This document shows, one piece after another, positions 23,097 to 33,955 of a DNA stretch of 33,955 bases. Source of the stretch: Cognatilysobacter segetis (GTDB lineage Bacteria > Pseudomonadota > Gammaproteobacteria > Xanthomonadales > Xanthomonadaceae); the NCBI RefSeq assembly GCF_004359965.1, contig NZ_SMRQ01000041.1, positions 1-33,955 of the forward strand, given 5' to 3'. The notes beneath the pieces were generated by a model, which was given only the letters and a program-made list of their open reading frames with translations, was not told the origin of the DNA and made no database searches. Every line of letters starts with the position of its first letter. Positions within the stretch are counted from its first letter, which is position 1. Made by a program: the position numbers and the translations under genes.

Positions 23097-23630
23097 ATGA
23101 CCACCGAACAGACCACGCCCCCGCCCGTCGACGCCGCGAGCGGCAACGACGCCCCGACGAAGGATTGCTGCGCCGCGCTGCAGGCCCAGCTGGATGCGGC
23201 CAACGGCGAATTGTCGAAGCTGCGTGAGGACGTGCTGCGCGAACGCGCGGACCTCGAGAACCAGCGTCGGCGCGTCGCACGCGACGTCGACACGGCCCGC
23301 AGGTTCGCCAACGAGCGGCTGCTGGGCGACCTGCTTCCGGTGATCGACAGCCTCGAGGCCGGGCTCGCCCAGGCCGCGGGCGATGCCGGCGCGCTGCGCG
23401 AGGGCATGGAGCTGACGCTGCGGCAGTTGCTGAAGGTCGCGGCCGACAACGGCCTCGTTCCGGTGGACCCGGCCGGGCAGGCCTTCAATCCCGAACACCA
23501 CCAGGCGATGAGCATGGTGCCGGGCGGCGACACGCCGGCGAACCACGTTGTGCAGGTCTACCAGAAGGGCTGGCTGCTGAACGACCGGCTGCTGCGGCCG
23601 GCGCTCGTGGTCGTCGCGCAGTCCGCCTGA
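23097..23630 (+). CDS. grpE: nucleotide exchange factor GrpE
   Basis: Cochaperone of 177 aa that removes ADP from DnaK and so resets its cycle. The long N-terminal helix ([39 protein letters not shown] in outline, about 30-75) and the C-terminal beta domain ([40 protein letters not shown]) are typical. ATG at 23097 is preferred because AAAAAAGG lies 6 bp upstream; the ATG at 23079 lacks a site and adds only MEKRPA. It carries two adjacent cysteines (DCCAAL) near residue 24, which is unusual but in the variable part. It lies under the RpoH promoter and 94 bp before dnaK. Confidence 0.95.
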   Translation: MTTEQTTPPPVDAASGNDAPTKDCCAALQAQLDAANGELSKLREDVLRERADLENQRRRVARDVDTARRFANERLLGDLLPVIDSLEAGLAQAAGDAGALREGMELTLRQLLKVAADNGLVPVDPAGQAFNPEHHQAMSMVPGGDTPANHVVQVYQKGWLLNDRLLRPALVVVAQSA

Positions 23631-23642
23631 TCGTCGTGGCGC

Positions 23643-23670
23643 CTTGAACGGGCGCGGACGATCCATAGAT
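23643..23670 (+). promoter_or_regulatory. possible second promoter before dnaK
   Basis: CTTGAAC (23643-23649) is followed 11 bp later by ATCCATAG (23661-23668), a weaker RpoH-like match. TTGAAC could also be a sigma-70 -35, but no good -10 is seen at 17 bp. It could give extra dnaK transcripts. Confidence 0.5.
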
Positions 23671-23724
23671 ACGGCTTATCGGCGCACGGCGCCCCACTGA
23701 ATTCGAACTGGCAGGAGCACACCC

Positions 23725-25653
23725 ATGGGCAAGATCATCGGCATCGACCTCGGCACGACCAACTCGTGCGTCGCGGTCATGGAAGGGGGCAAGGCGAAGG
23801 TCATCGAGAACGCGGAGGGCGACCGCACCACGCCGTCGATCGTCGCGTACACGAAGGACGGCGAAGTGCTGGTCGGCGCCTCGGCCAAGCGCCAGGCGGT
23901 CACGAACCCCAAGAACACGTTCTACGCGGTGAAGCGCCTCATCGGCCGCAAGTTCACCGACGCGGAAGTGCAGAAGGACATCGGCCTGGTTCCGTACAAG
24001 ATCACGCAGCACGAGAACGGCGATGCGTGGGTCGAGACGGCGGACGGCAAGAAGATGGCGCCGCAGCAGATCTCGGCCGAAGTGCTGGCCAAGATGAAGA
24101 AGACCGCCGAGGCCTACCTCGGCGAGACCGTCACCGAAGCGGTGATCACGGTTCCGGCCTACTTCAACGACTCGCAGCGCCAGGCGACCAAGGACGCCGG
24201 CCGCATCGCGGGCCTCGAGGTCAAGCGCATCATCAACGAGCCGACCGCGGCCGCGCTGGCCTACGGCCTCGACAAGTCCGGCGCCGACCGCAAGATCGCC
24301 GTGTACGACCTGGGCGGCGGCACGTTCGACGTGTCGATCATCGAGATCGCGGAAGTCGACGGCGAGAAGCAGTTCGAAGTGCTCGCGACCAACGGCGACA
24401 CGTTCCTCGGCGGCGAGGACTTCGACAAGCGCGTCATCGACTACCTCGTCGAGGAGTTCCAGCGCGAGCAGGGCATCGACCTGCGCAAGGACCCGCTCGC
24501 CCTGCAGCGCCTGAAGGATGCGGCCGAGCGCGCGAAGATCGAGCTCTCGAGCGCGCAGCAGACCGACGTCAACCTGCCGTACGTCACGGCCGACGCGTCG
24601 GGCCCGAAGCACCTCAACATCAAGCTGACGCGCGCCAAGCTCGAAGCGCTGGTCGAGGACCTCGTCAAGAAGACGATCGAGCCGTGCCGGGTGGCGCTGA
24701 ACGACGCCGGGCTGCGCGCATCCGACATCAACGACGTTATCCTCGTCGGTGGCCAGACCCGCATGCCGCGCGTGCAGGCAGCGGTGGCCGAGTTCTTCGG
24801 CAAGGAGCCGCGCAAGGACGTCAATCCGGACGAGGCGGTCGCGATCGGCGCCGCGATCCAGGGCGGCGTGCTGGCGGGTGACGTCAAGGACGTGCTGCTG
24901 CTCGACGTGACCCCGCTGAGCCTCGGCATCGAGACGCTCGGCGGCGTGTTCACCAAGATCATCGAGAAGAACACCACGATCCCGACCAAGGCGTCGCAGA
25001 CGTTCTCGACCGCGGAGGACAACCAGTCCGCCGTCACCGTACACGTGCTGCAGGGCGAGCGCGAACAGGCCCGCTACAACAAGTCGCTCGCGCGCTTCGA
25101 CCTGACCGGCATCGAGCCGGCGCCGCGCGGCATGCCGCAGGTGGAGGTCGCGTTCGACATCGACGCCAACGGCATCGTGCACGTCACCGCCAAGGACAAG
25201 AAGACCGGCAAGGAGCAGAAGATCGAGATCAAGGCGGGCTCGGGCCTGTCCGAGGACGAGATCAAGCGGATGGTCGAGGACGCCGAAGCCAATCGCGAAG
25301 AGGACAAGAAGTTCCAGGAGCTCGTGCAGGCGCGCAACCACGCCGACGGCCTCATCCACATGACCCGCGGGGCGATCAAGGAGCACGGCGAGAAGGTGCC
25401 GGGCGATGCGATCGGTCGCGCGGAGACGGCGATCGCCGACCTTGAAACCGCCATGAAGGGTGACGACAAGGGCCAGATCGAGGCGAAGAGCCGTGCGCTC
25501 GAGGAAGCCGCGCAGTCGCTGCTGGCGGTTGCGCAGGCGGGGCAGGGCGATGGCGAGCAGGCCTCGGCCGGTGCGAATCCGGGCGGTGCGTCGCGCAACG
25601 ACGATGTCGTCGATGCCGAATTCACCGAAGTGAAGGGCGACGAGCCGAAGTAA
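23725..25653 (+). CDS. dnaK: chaperone protein DnaK (Hsp70)
   Basis: ATP-driven chaperone of 642 aa. The nucleotide-binding domain begins [21 protein letters not shown] and contains [43 protein letters not shown] and [11 protein letters not shown]. The interdomain linker [16 protein letters not shown] leads into the substrate-binding domain ([17 protein letters not shown]), followed by the helical lid. The tail ends [15 protein letters not shown], the usual proteobacterial DnaK ending in variant form. AGGAG at 23713-23717 supports the ATG. It is the third gene of the heat-shock run; a perfect hairpin follows it and may lower dnaJ expression relative to dnaK. Confidence 0.98.
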   Translation: MGKIIGIDLGTTNSCVAVMEGGKAKVIENAEGDRTTPSIVAYTKDGEVLVGASAKRQAVTNPKNTFYAVKRLIGRKFTDAEVQKDIGLVPYKITQHENGDAWVETADGKKMAPQQISAEVLAKMKKTAEAYLGETVTEAVITVPAYFNDSQRQATKDAGRIAGLEVKRIINEPTAAALAYGLDKSGADRKIAVYDLGGGTFDVSIIEIAEVDGEKQFEVLATNGDTFLGGEDFDKRVIDYLVEEFQREQGIDLRKDPLALQRLKDAAERAKIELSSAQQTDVNLPYVTADASGPKHLNIKLTRAKLEALVEDLVKKTIEPCRVALNDAGLRASDINDVILVGGQTRMPRVQAAVAEFFGKEPRKDVNPDEAVAIGAAIQGGVLAGDVKDVLLLDVTPLSLGIETLGGVFTKIIEKNTTIPTKASQTFSTAEDNQSAVTVHVLQGEREQARYNKSLARFDLTGIEPAPRGMPQVEVAFDIDANGIVHVTAKDKKTGKEQKIEIKAGSGLSEDEIKRMVEDAEANREEDKKFQELVQARNHADGLIHMTRGAIKEHGEKVPGDAIGRAETAIADLETAMKGDDKGQIEAKSRALEEAAQSLLAVAQAGQGDGEQASAGANPGGASRNDDVVDAEFTEVKGDEPK

Positions 25654-25662
25654 GCTGTCACC

Positions 25663-25688
25663 GGACGGGAGCCGCGAGGCTCCCGTCC
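25663..25688 (+). promoter_or_regulatory. perfect GNRA-capped hairpin between dnaK and dnaJ
   Basis: GGACGGGAGCC (25663-25673) and GGCTCCCGTCC (25678-25688) form an 11-bp perfect stem closed by GCGA, a GNRA tetraloop. It starts 9 bp after the dnaK stop. The following base is C, then CTC, so there is no T-run. Its 3' arm (GTCCC, 25685-25689) can instead pair with GGGAC at 25695-25699. It may act as attenuator, processing site or stabiliser of the dnaK 3' end. Confidence 0.7.
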
Positions 25689-25755
25689 CTCATGGGGACG
25701 GGGGCCGCCGCGTGACTGTATCCGCGGGCCCGAATCGAGCAGGGCGAGCAGGTCG

Positions 25756-26880
25756 ATGAGCAAGCGTGACTATTACGAGGTTCTGGGCGTTGCGCGCGAT
25801 GCGAGCGACGAGGACCTGAAGAAAGCCTACCGGCGCGCCGCGATGAAGCACCACCCGGACCGCAATCCGGGGGACCACGCGGCCGAAGCCGCGTTCAAGG
25901 AGTGCAAGGAGGCGTACGAAACGCTGTCCGACGCCGGCAAGCGCCGCATGTACGACGCGCACGGCCATGCCGCGTTCGAGCACGGCATGGGCGGCGGCGG
26001 CGGGGCGGGTTACGCCGACATGGGCGACATCTTCGGCGACATCTTCGGCAACATCTTCGGTGGCGGCGGTGGCGCGCGCGGCCCGCGCCGCGGTGCCGAC
26101 ATCGGCTACGTGATGGAGCTCGGCCTGGAAGAGGCGGTCGGCGGCGTCGAAAAGCAGATCGAGATTCCCACGCTCGACGAGTGCGACACCTGCCACGGCA
26201 GCGGGTCGGAGGACGGCAAGCTCGAAACGTGCTCGACCTGCCAGGGCCGCGGCCAGGTGCGGTTCCAGCGCGGCATCTTCTCGATGCAGCAGGGCTGCCC
26301 GCATTGCGGCGGCCGCGGCAAGATCATCACCAATCCCTGCGACGACTGCGGCGGCCAGGGCCGCGTGGAACGCACCAAGACGCTGCAGGTCAAGGTTCCC
26401 GCGGGTGTCGACAACGGCGATCGCATCCGCCTCGCCGGCGAGGGCGAAGCGGGCCCGCCCGGCACGCCGCCGGGCGATCTCTACGTCGACATCCGCGTGC
26501 GCGAGCACGAGATCTTCCAGCGCGACGGCGACGACCTCCACTGCGAGGTGCCGATCCGCATTTCGCAGGCGGCGCTCGGCGACGCCGTGCGGGTACCGAC
26601 GCTCGAAGGCGAGATGGAGTTGCGCATCCCCGCCGAAACGCAGTCCGGCAAGGTCTTCCGGCTGCGCGGGAAGGGCGTGCGCTCGGTTCGCAGCCGCGCC
26701 ACCGGCGACCTCTACTGCCGCGTCGTGGTCGAAACGCCGGTGAACCTGACCGCCGAGCAGCGCGAGCTGCTGGAGCGGTTCGAGGCGACCTTCAACGACG
26801 AGAACGCGCGACGCCATTCGCCGCGCTCGTCGACGTTCCTCGATGGCGTCAAGGGCTTCTGGGATCGCATGACCGGCTGA
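25756..26880 (+). CDS. dnaJ: chaperone protein DnaJ (Hsp40)
   Basis: Type I J-protein of 374 aa that delivers substrates to DnaK and stimulates its ATPase. The J domain (1-70) has the HPD motif in [11 protein letters not shown] glycine-rich linker ([28 protein letters not shown] in outline) follows. The zinc-binding region has four CxxCxGxG repeats: [24 protein letters not shown] and CDDCGGQG, all intact. The C-terminal beta domains include [21 protein letters not shown] and end near [14 protein letters not shown]. It is downstream of dnaK by 102 bp, with the hairpin between, and has a modest binding site (GCAGG) before the ATG. Confidence 0.97.
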   Translation: MSKRDYYEVLGVARDASDEDLKKAYRRAAMKHHPDRNPGDHAAEAAFKECKEAYETLSDAGKRRMYDAHGHAAFEHGMGGGGGAGYADMGDIFGDIFGNIFGGGGGARGPRRGADIGYVMELGLEEAVGGVEKQIEIPTLDECDTCHGSGSEDGKLETCSTCQGRGQVRFQRGIFSMQQGCPHCGGRGKIITNPCDDCGGQGRVERTKTLQVKVPAGVDNGDRIRLAGEGEAGPPGTPPGDLYVDIRVREHEIFQRDGDDLHCEVPIRISQAALGDAVRVPTLEGEMELRIPAETQSGKVFRLRGKGVRSVRSRATGDLYCRVVVETPVNLTAEQRELLERFEATFNDENARRHSPRSSTFLDGVKGFWDRMTG

Positions 26881-26905
26881 GCGCCGGTGCAGTCCGTACC
26901 GGGGG

Positions 26906-26926
26906 AACGGGCCGCTCGCCCGGTTT
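26906..26926 (+). terminator. possible terminator after dnaJ
   Basis: CGGGC (26908-26912) / GCCCG (26918-26922) with loop CGCTC, followed by GTTTCG. An alternative 6-bp stem, ACCGGG/CCCGGT (26898-26924), overlaps it. It lies between convergent genes. Confidence 0.4.
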
Positions 26927-26951
26927 CGCCTGGACGCTTTCTGCTCGCGCG

Positions 26952-27647
26952 TCAGTCCGGATGCGACGCGTTGTCGCCGCGGCGGGCGCCGAAGCGGCGG
27001 TCGAGCGCGCCCAGCAGCCGCTTGAGGCCGCGCGAGAACCGGCCGCGCCGCGTCTTCCGCAGCTTTTCCTCTTCGCTCGTCAGCCACGCCACCTGGATCA
27101 CGCGCCGCTCGCCCTCGTAGGGCAGGTGCCCGTGGAAGGAGTTGTCCTCGCGCTTGAACGCCGCGAGGGTGCCGTACAGCGGCCGCACTTCGGGCACGAC
27201 GGTGGCGTCGATGTCGTCAATCTTCTCGAGGAATCGCAGGCAACCGCCGCTGGTATCCGGCCACGACCGGTTGAGGTACAGCAGCGCCGTGACGATCTTC
27301 GAGCGGCTGTCGGTATGGATCGTGCCGTGACGCAGGTTGAGCGAGCGGCACAGTGTCGCCAGCGTCGGCTTGGCTCCCAGGCCCTCGATGCCCAGCCGGC
27401 GCCCGATCGCGTCGCCGAATTCGCGGGATGTCATCTGCTCGACGACGCGGCGGACGCTGGGCCCGCAGTCGTCCTCCGCATAGGGGAAGAAGCCGGCGCT
27501 GCGGTAGCAAGGAAAATCGGCGTCGAGCGCGGCGACCGTGGCTGCATCGTCGGGCAGCATCGCGTCGACCACGAACAGGGGGAACGGGGTTTCGCGCGCG
27601 CCGGCCGGCGTGGCGTCGAGTCGTTGGGTGTCGAGCAGTGCGTCCAT
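26952..27647 (-). CDS. 2-oxoglutarate/Fe(II) oxygenase-like protein
   Basis: Predicted non-heme iron dioxygenase of 231 aa. The likely iron triad is H111 and D113 in TIHTDSRSKIVTALLYLN and H172 in NSFHGHLPYEGE, with R181 or R182 a candidate 2-oxoglutarate-binding residue. The spacing and the segment LLYLNRSWPDTSGGCLRFL resemble prolyl-4-hydroxylase-type 2OG-Fe(II) proteins, a group that includes sugar- and protein-modifying enzymes. The substrate is unknown. The C-terminus is strongly basic (KLRKTRRGRFSRGLKRLLGALDRRFGARRG), outside the catalytic core. No signal peptide. It is convergent with dnaJ and divergent from dapB, so its context gives no functional hint. Family moderately sure; role unknown. 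Confidence 0.75.
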   Translation of the reverse strand: MDALLDTQRLDATPAGARETPFPLFVVDAMLPDDAATVAALDADFPCYRSAGFFPYAEDDCGPSVRRVVEQMTSREFGDAIGRRLGIEGLGAKPTLATLCRSLNLRHGTIHTDSRSKIVTALLYLNRSWPDTSGGCLRFLEKIDDIDATVVPEVRPLYGTLAAFKREDNSFHGHLPYEGERRVIQVAWLTSEEEKLRKTRRGRFSRGLKRLLGALDRRFGARRGDNASHPD

Positions 27648-27674
27648 GGCGGCCCCGTTCGGTCGTACGCATGG

Positions 27675-27680
27675 ATTCTA
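27675..27680 (-). promoter_or_regulatory. -10 element for the oxygenase-like gene
   Basis: TAGAAT on the minus strand, giving a start near 27668 and a leader of about 21 nt. No convincing -35. It lies 36 bp from the divergent dapB -10. Confidence 0.4.
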
Positions 27681-27692
27681 GGGCGTCGCGCC

Positions 27693-27721
27693 TTGTCGGC
27701 GGGAGCGGCCGTCGCTAGCCT
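27693..27721 (+). promoter_or_regulatory. dapB promoter (leaderless)
   Basis: TTGTCG (27693-27698), 17 bp, TAGCCT (27716-27721), then 6 bp to the ATG at 27728. This is the best supported leaderless promoter in the window because both hexamers and the spacer fit. Confidence 0.65.
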
Positions 27722-27727
27722 CGCGCG

Positions 27728-28438
27728 ATGACCGATCCGACCCGACTTCTCATCCACGGCGCGACCGGCCGCATGGGCCAGGCGCTGCTGCGGCTCGCGG
27801 CCGAACGCGACGACCTGCGCGTGGTCGCCGCCGCGTCCCGCCGCGAGCCCGAGGCGCTGCCTGCCGGGGTCCAGTGGTTGCCCGCGTCGGACCTCGACCG
27901 CGCGCCGGCCTTCGACGTCGCGATCGACTTCAGCCTGCCCGAAGCGTTCGACGGGGTGCTCGCGCTGTGCGCGGCCCGCGGCGCGGCGCTGGTTTCGGGC
28001 ACCACGGGGCTCGACGAGGCGCAGCGTGCCGCGCTGGACGCGACCGCCGGGCACGTTCCGGTGGTATGGGCGGCCAATTTCAGTCTGGGTGTCGCCGTGC
28101 TCGCGGACCTCGTGGAGCGCGCCGCGCGCGCGCTTCGCGACTGGGACTGCGACATCGTCGAGTCGCACCACGTGCACAAGAAGGACGCGCCGTCCGGCAC
28201 CGCGCTGGCGCTGGGTGCCCGGGCCGAGGCGGGCGGGGCGTCGCCGCGCTTCGCGTCGCTGCGCGCCGGCGACATCGTCGGCGAGCACCTGGTCCAGTTC
28301 GCCACTGCCGGCGAGCGCATCGAACTCGTCCACCGGGCGACCAGCCGCGACATCTTCGCCCGCGGGGCGCTCCACGTCGCTCGCCGGCTCCACGGCCGCG
28401 CGCCGGGTGCGTACCGCGTCGCGGATCTGCTCGACTGA
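27728..28438 (+). CDS. dapB: 4-hydroxy-tetrahydrodipicolinate reductase
   Basis: NAD(P)H-dependent enzyme of lysine and diaminopimelate synthesis (236 aa), supplying peptidoglycan cross-links. The nucleotide-binding loop is LLIHGATGRMGQALL. The active-site segment VESHHVHKKDAPSGTALALG contains the catalytic histidine pair and lysine, and VSGTTGLDEAQ and WAANFSLGV are family hallmarks. It is shorter than the E. coli enzyme (273 aa) but not truncated; the gaps fall between domains. There is no ribosome binding site, and the promoter predicts a leaderless mRNA. The next gene, carA, has its own promoter region 60 bp downstream. Confidence 0.95.
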   Translation: MTDPTRLLIHGATGRMGQALLRLAAERDDLRVVAAASRREPEALPAGVQWLPASDLDRAPAFDVAIDFSLPEAFDGVLALCAARGAALVSGTTGLDEAQRAALDATAGHVPVVWAANFSLGVAVLADLVERAARALRDWDCDIVESHHVHKKDAPSGTALALGARAEAGGASPRFASLRAGDIVGEHLVQFATAGERIELVHRATSRDIFARGALHVARRLHGRAPGAYRVADLLD

Positions 28439-28494
28439 CGACGTTTTCACGTCCCGCGGGCCGGCTGCCGCTGGCTTCACGGGCGCCTTGCGTC

Positions 28495-28500
28495 TAGAAT
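28495..28500 (+). promoter_or_regulatory. probable carA promoter -10 element
   Basis: TAGAAT about 120 bp before carA; the -35 is weak. The leader of about 108 nt contains the 10-bp palindrome GGACCGGTCC (28526-28535) and two CTGCAG sites. I recognise no PyrR, ArgR or attenuator structure. Confidence 0.4.
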
Positions 28501-28615
28501 TCTCGCTCGCCTGAAGCCCATCGTCGGACCGGTCCCGCACCGCGTCCGCGATTTTCTGCAGCCGCGATCCGGCACCTGCAGGGCTTGGCATCCCCCGGCA
28601 GCACAGGCGATCCCC

Positions 28616-29740
28616 GTGACCCAACCCGCAATCCTCGCGCTCGAAGACGGCACGATCTTCGAAGGCGTTTCGATCGGCGCGCCCGGCCTGTCGGTCGGTG
28701 AAGTCGTGTTCAACACGGCGATGACCGGCTACCAGGAAGTCGTCACCGACCCGTCGTATGCCCGCCAGCTGGTCACGCTGACCTATCCGCACATCGGCAA
28801 CACCGGCACGACGGACAAGGACGACGAGGCCAACGCGGTCTGGCCGGCCGGGCTTATCGTCCGGCACGTGCCCAAGCGGCCCAGCAACTGGCGCACGCAG
28901 ATGTCGCTGCCCGAATGGCTGGCGGCGAAGGGCATGGTCGCCATTTCGGACATCGACACGCGCAAGCTGACGCGCCTGCTGCGCGACCGCGGCGCCCAGA
29001 ACGGCGCGCTCATGGCGGGTGACATCGATGCGGATGCGGCTGTCGAGGCGGCGCGCAAGTTCCCCGGCCTGAAGGGCATGGACCTCGCCAAGGAGGTCTG
29101 CACGCGCACGCCGTACGAATGGCGCGCGACCGAGCTCGACCTCGATCGCGACGCGTTCGACGATACGGACGGCCGTTTCCACGTCGTCTGCTACGACTTC
29201 GGCGTGAAGCTCAACATCCTGCGCATGCTCGCCTCGCGCGGCTGCCGCGTGACCGTGGTGCCTGCGCAGACGCCGGCCGCCGACGTGTTCGCGATGAACC
29301 CGGACGGCGTGGTGCTGTCGAACGGTCCCGGCGATCCGGAGCCCTGCACGTACGCGATCGACGCGACGCGGGAGTTCCTCGCGCGCCGACTGCCGCTGTA
29401 CGGCATCTGCCTCGGCCACCAGATCCTCGGCCTCGCGGTGGGGGGACGCACGCTGAAGATGAAGTTCGGCCACCACGGCGCGAACCACCCGGTGCAGGAC
29501 GTCGAGACGGGTCGCGTGATGATCACGAGCCAGAACCACGGCTTCGCGGTCGACGAGGCCACGCTGCCTGCGAACGCGCGCGTCACCCACCGCTCGCTGT
29601 TCGACGGCAGCAACCAGGGGATCGCGCTCAACGACGTGCCCGCGTTCAGCTTCCAGGGCCACCCGGAAGCCAGCCCCGGCCCGCACGACCTCGCACCGCT
29701 GTTCGATCGGTTCATCGCCTCGATGGAGGCCGCGCGTTGA
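28616..29740 (+). CDS. carA: carbamoyl-phosphate synthase small subunit
   Basis: Glutaminase subunit (374 aa) of carbamoyl-phosphate synthase; it releases ammonia that tunnels to CarB for arginine and pyrimidine synthesis. The N-terminal domain begins [20 protein letters not shown] and contains [18 protein letters not shown]. The class I glutaminase domain has the nucleophile cysteine in [11 protein letters not shown], the histidine in [13 protein letters not shown] and the adjacent glutamate. Start is GTG at 28616, fixed by family length; a weak GGCGA lies upstream. Its stop overlaps the TTG start of the next gene, so carA, that gene and carB form one transcription unit. Confidence 0.96.
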   Translation: MTQPAILALEDGTIFEGVSIGAPGLSVGEVVFNTAMTGYQEVVTDPSYARQLVTLTYPHIGNTGTTDKDDEANAVWPAGLIVRHVPKRPSNWRTQMSLPEWLAAKGMVAISDIDTRKLTRLLRDRGAQNGALMAGDIDADAAVEAARKFPGLKGMDLAKEVCTRTPYEWRATELDLDRDAFDDTDGRFHVVCYDFGVKLNILRMLASRGCRVTVVPAQTPAADVFAMNPDGVVLSNGPGDPEPCTYAIDATREFLARRLPLYGICLGHQILGLAVGGRTLKMKFGHHGANHPVQDVETGRVMITSQNHGFAVDEATLPANARVTHRSLFDGSNQGIALNDVPAFSFQGHPEASPGPHDLAPLFDRFIASMEAAR

Positions 29741-30186
29741 CGGCGGCGGGCGCCGCCGACGGCCGTTCAAGGCGCCGTCGCTGGCGTCGCGTCACGGTGG
29801 TCGTGCTGCTGCTCGCCGCGTACCCCGTCTTCGTGCTTGGCGCCACCTACCGCCAGTTCTTCGCCGCCGACCTGCCGGGCGGCCGCAACGGCCCGGCGGA
29901 CGCCTACCGGCATTCGCTAGCGAGCGCGATCGTCGCGTACACGCTCTCGCCGCGCTGCGTGGAATGGGTGACCGCCGTGATGGAGCGCGGCGGGCAGGGC
30001 AACAGCGCCCGCGCGATGGACGCGCACAACAACCTGCTCGGCGCGCGCATCGGCGCGAACGCGTCGAGCTGGAACGACATGCAGGCTGACGTCCGCAACG
30101 CCGTGCGCCATGGCGCCGTCGACGCGGTCGAGCCTGACCGAATCACCTGGCTGCCCGCATCGCGCTGGCAGAACCGACTGTACTGA
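29737..30186 (+). CDS. membrane-anchored protein of unknown function between carA and carB
   Basis: A 149-residue protein that I do not recognise with certainty. A basic N-terminus ([10 protein letters not shown]) precedes one hydrophobic segment, [20 protein letters not shown] (about 20-40), predicting an inner-membrane anchor with the rest in the periplasm. The outer part has [22 protein letters not shown] and [16 protein letters not shown]. This H...MDxHNN pattern resembles a small domain of unknown function (DUF6973-like), which is an inference from memory. The likely start is TTG at 29737, overlapping the carA stop by 4 bp (TTGA). The stop is 7 bp before carB. Coding is supported by the tight packing on both sides and by the conserved-looking motifs. 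No link to carbamoyl phosphate is evident. Confidence 0.7.
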   Translation: MTAAGAADGRSRRRRWRRVTVVVLLLAAYPVFVLGATYRQFFAADLPGGRNGPADAYRHSLASAIVAYTLSPRCVEWVTAVMERGGQGNSARAMDAHNNLLGARIGANASSWNDMQADVRNAVRHGAVDAVEPDRITWLPASRWQNRLY

Positions 30187-30193
30187 GGACACG

Positions 30194-33436
<3,243 letters not shown>

Positions 33437-33445
33437 CGCCACCTG

Positions 33446-33479
33446 GCACGGCCGGCCGACCGCGCCGTGCGGCCGGTCG
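33446..33479 (+). terminator. possible terminator after carB
   Basis: Overlapping inverted repeats: GCACGG (33446-33451) / CCGTGC (33465-33470), and CGACCG (33457-33462) / CGGTCG (33474-33479), followed by CGTTTCG. Only one pair can form at a time. Weak T-run. Confidence 0.4.
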
Positions 33480-33512
33480 CGTTTCGCGGCTGCAGCGCCG
33501 CGGGCGACACGG

Positions 33513-33518
33513 CACAAT
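33513..33518 (+). promoter_or_regulatory. greA promoter -10 element
   Basis: CACAAT, with a poor -35 (CTGCAG, 33490-33495) 17 bp upstream. The start near 33525 gives a leader of about 48 nt containing the palindrome. Confidence 0.4.
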
Positions 33519-33533
33519 CGACCATCGATCGAC

Positions 33534-33557
33534 GACGCCGGCAGGCCTGCCGGCGTC
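33534..33557 (+). promoter_or_regulatory. perfect 24-bp palindrome in the greA leader
   Basis: GACGCCGGCAGG immediately followed by its exact complement CCTGCCGGCGTC, with no unpaired centre. It lies between the -10 element and the ribosome binding site (AAGGA, 33562-33566). As RNA it would form a stem with a small forced loop; as DNA it could be an operator. Confidence 0.6.
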
Positions 33558-33572
33558 CACCAAGGACATGCC

Positions 33573-33955
33573 ATGAGAGCTCCCATCACCGCGAAGGGTG
33601 CGCAGCGTCTGCGCGCCGAGCTGGACAACCTCAAGTCGGTGCAGCGCCCGGCCGTCATCAACGCGATTTCCGAGGCCCGTGCGCACGGCGACCTCAAGGA
33701 GAACGCCGAGTACCACGCCGCGCGCGAGCAGCAGGGCTTCATCGAAGGCCGCATCAAGCAGCTCGAGGCCGAGCTGTCGCATGCCGAGGTGATCGACGTC
33801 GCCAAGCTCAACGCGGGATCGCGCGTGGTGTTCGGCGCGACGGTCGAGCTGGCGGACGTCGACACGGACGAGCAGAAGACCTACCAGATCGTGGGCGACC
33901 TCGAAGCCGACATCAAGCAGGGCCTGATCGCGATCTCGTCGCCGGTGGCGCGCGC
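33573..33955 (+). CDS. greA: transcription elongation factor GreA (partial, 3' end cut by window)
   Basis: Factor that enters the secondary channel of RNA polymerase and stimulates cleavage of backtracked RNA. The 127 visible codons cover the N-terminal coiled coil ([37 protein letters not shown], with the acidic tip just after at [20 protein letters not shown]) and the start of the FKBP-like domain ([21 protein letters not shown]). About 30 residues are missing at the window edge. ATG at 33573 is preferred over the out-of-frame ATG at 33568 because AAGGA is 6 bp upstream. It follows carB by 136 bp, the usual Xanthomonadales order, but with its own promoter signals. Confidence 0.96.
   Translation, partial: MRAPITAKGAQRLRAELDNLKSVQRPAVINAISEARAHGDLKENAEYHAAREQQGFIEGRIKQLEAELSHAEVIDVAKLNAGSRVVFGATVELADVDTDEQKTYQIVGDLEADIKQGLIAISSPVAR

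Noticed and set aside
20495-23533. 1012-codon minus-strand open frame across recN, hrcA and grpE
   Set aside because: High GC leaves long stop-free antisense frames. Its sequence is arginine/alanine-rich and spans several well-identified genes in other frames.

Overview
This 34-kb window is a high-GC, densely packed bacterial chromosomal segment. Its gene order (asnS, an A-type Fe-S carrier, rpsF-rpsR-rplI, dnaB, alr; then recN divergent from hrcA-grpE-dnaK-dnaJ, dapB, carA-x-carB, greA) and its codon use point to a gammaproteobacterium of the Xanthomonadales, most like Lysobacter, Luteimonas or Xanthomonas. This placement rests on synteny and protein character, not on a database search. I found no insertion sequences, tRNAs, CRISPR arrays or phage genes, and nothing that looks recently acquired.

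Layout. 1-5000: asnS (minus, its last few codons lost at the window edge), a HesB/IscA-type Fe-S carrier, the rpsF-rpsR-rplI ribosomal operon, and replicative helicase dnaB behind a 355-bp gap that holds a terminator and a tandem GACTTAYC repeat. 5100-7900: a small KTSC-domain protein, alanine racemase and a DNA photolyase. 7980-9210: a YiaD-like OmpA-family lipoprotein and an MgtC/SapB-type membrane protein. 9296-15327: a four-gene, translationally overlapping DNA-repair operon made of a ligase-associated exonuclease, an ATP-dependent DNA ligase, an Lhr-type helicase and an Mn-dependent phosphoesterase. 15379-15732: tmRNA with a classic terminator, then a CHASE/PAS histidine kinase with no regulator beside it. 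17964-20178: smpB, ratA-ratB, bamE and fur. 20206-26880: recN and the heat-shock cluster hrcA-grpE-dnaK-dnaJ. 26952-33955: a 2-oxoglutarate/Fe(II) oxygenase-like protein, dapB, carA, an unnamed membrane-anchored protein, carB and the start of greA.

How the genes work together. tmRNA and SmpB, encoded 2.2 kb apart, form the trans-translation ribosome-rescue system. HrcA, GrpE, DnaK and DnaJ form the regulated chaperone machine; a near-consensus RpoH promoter lies at the end of hrcA, and a perfect GNRA-capped hairpin separates dnaK from dnaJ. The ligase, exonuclease, helicase and phosphoesterase belong to a known repair cassette. Here the ligase has threonine in place of the catalytic lysine of motif I, although the rest of the protein and all three partners look intact. 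This is the most surprising single observation in the window.

A second window-wide pattern concerns transcription and translation starts. At eight genes (KTSC, alr, exonuclease, kinase, smpB, recN, hrcA, dapB) a -10-like hexamer ends 6 or 7 bases before the start codon and no Shine-Dalgarno sequence is present. This predicts leaderless mRNAs. The ribosomal genes, ratA, grpE, dnaK, carB and greA have ordinary ribosome binding sites instead.
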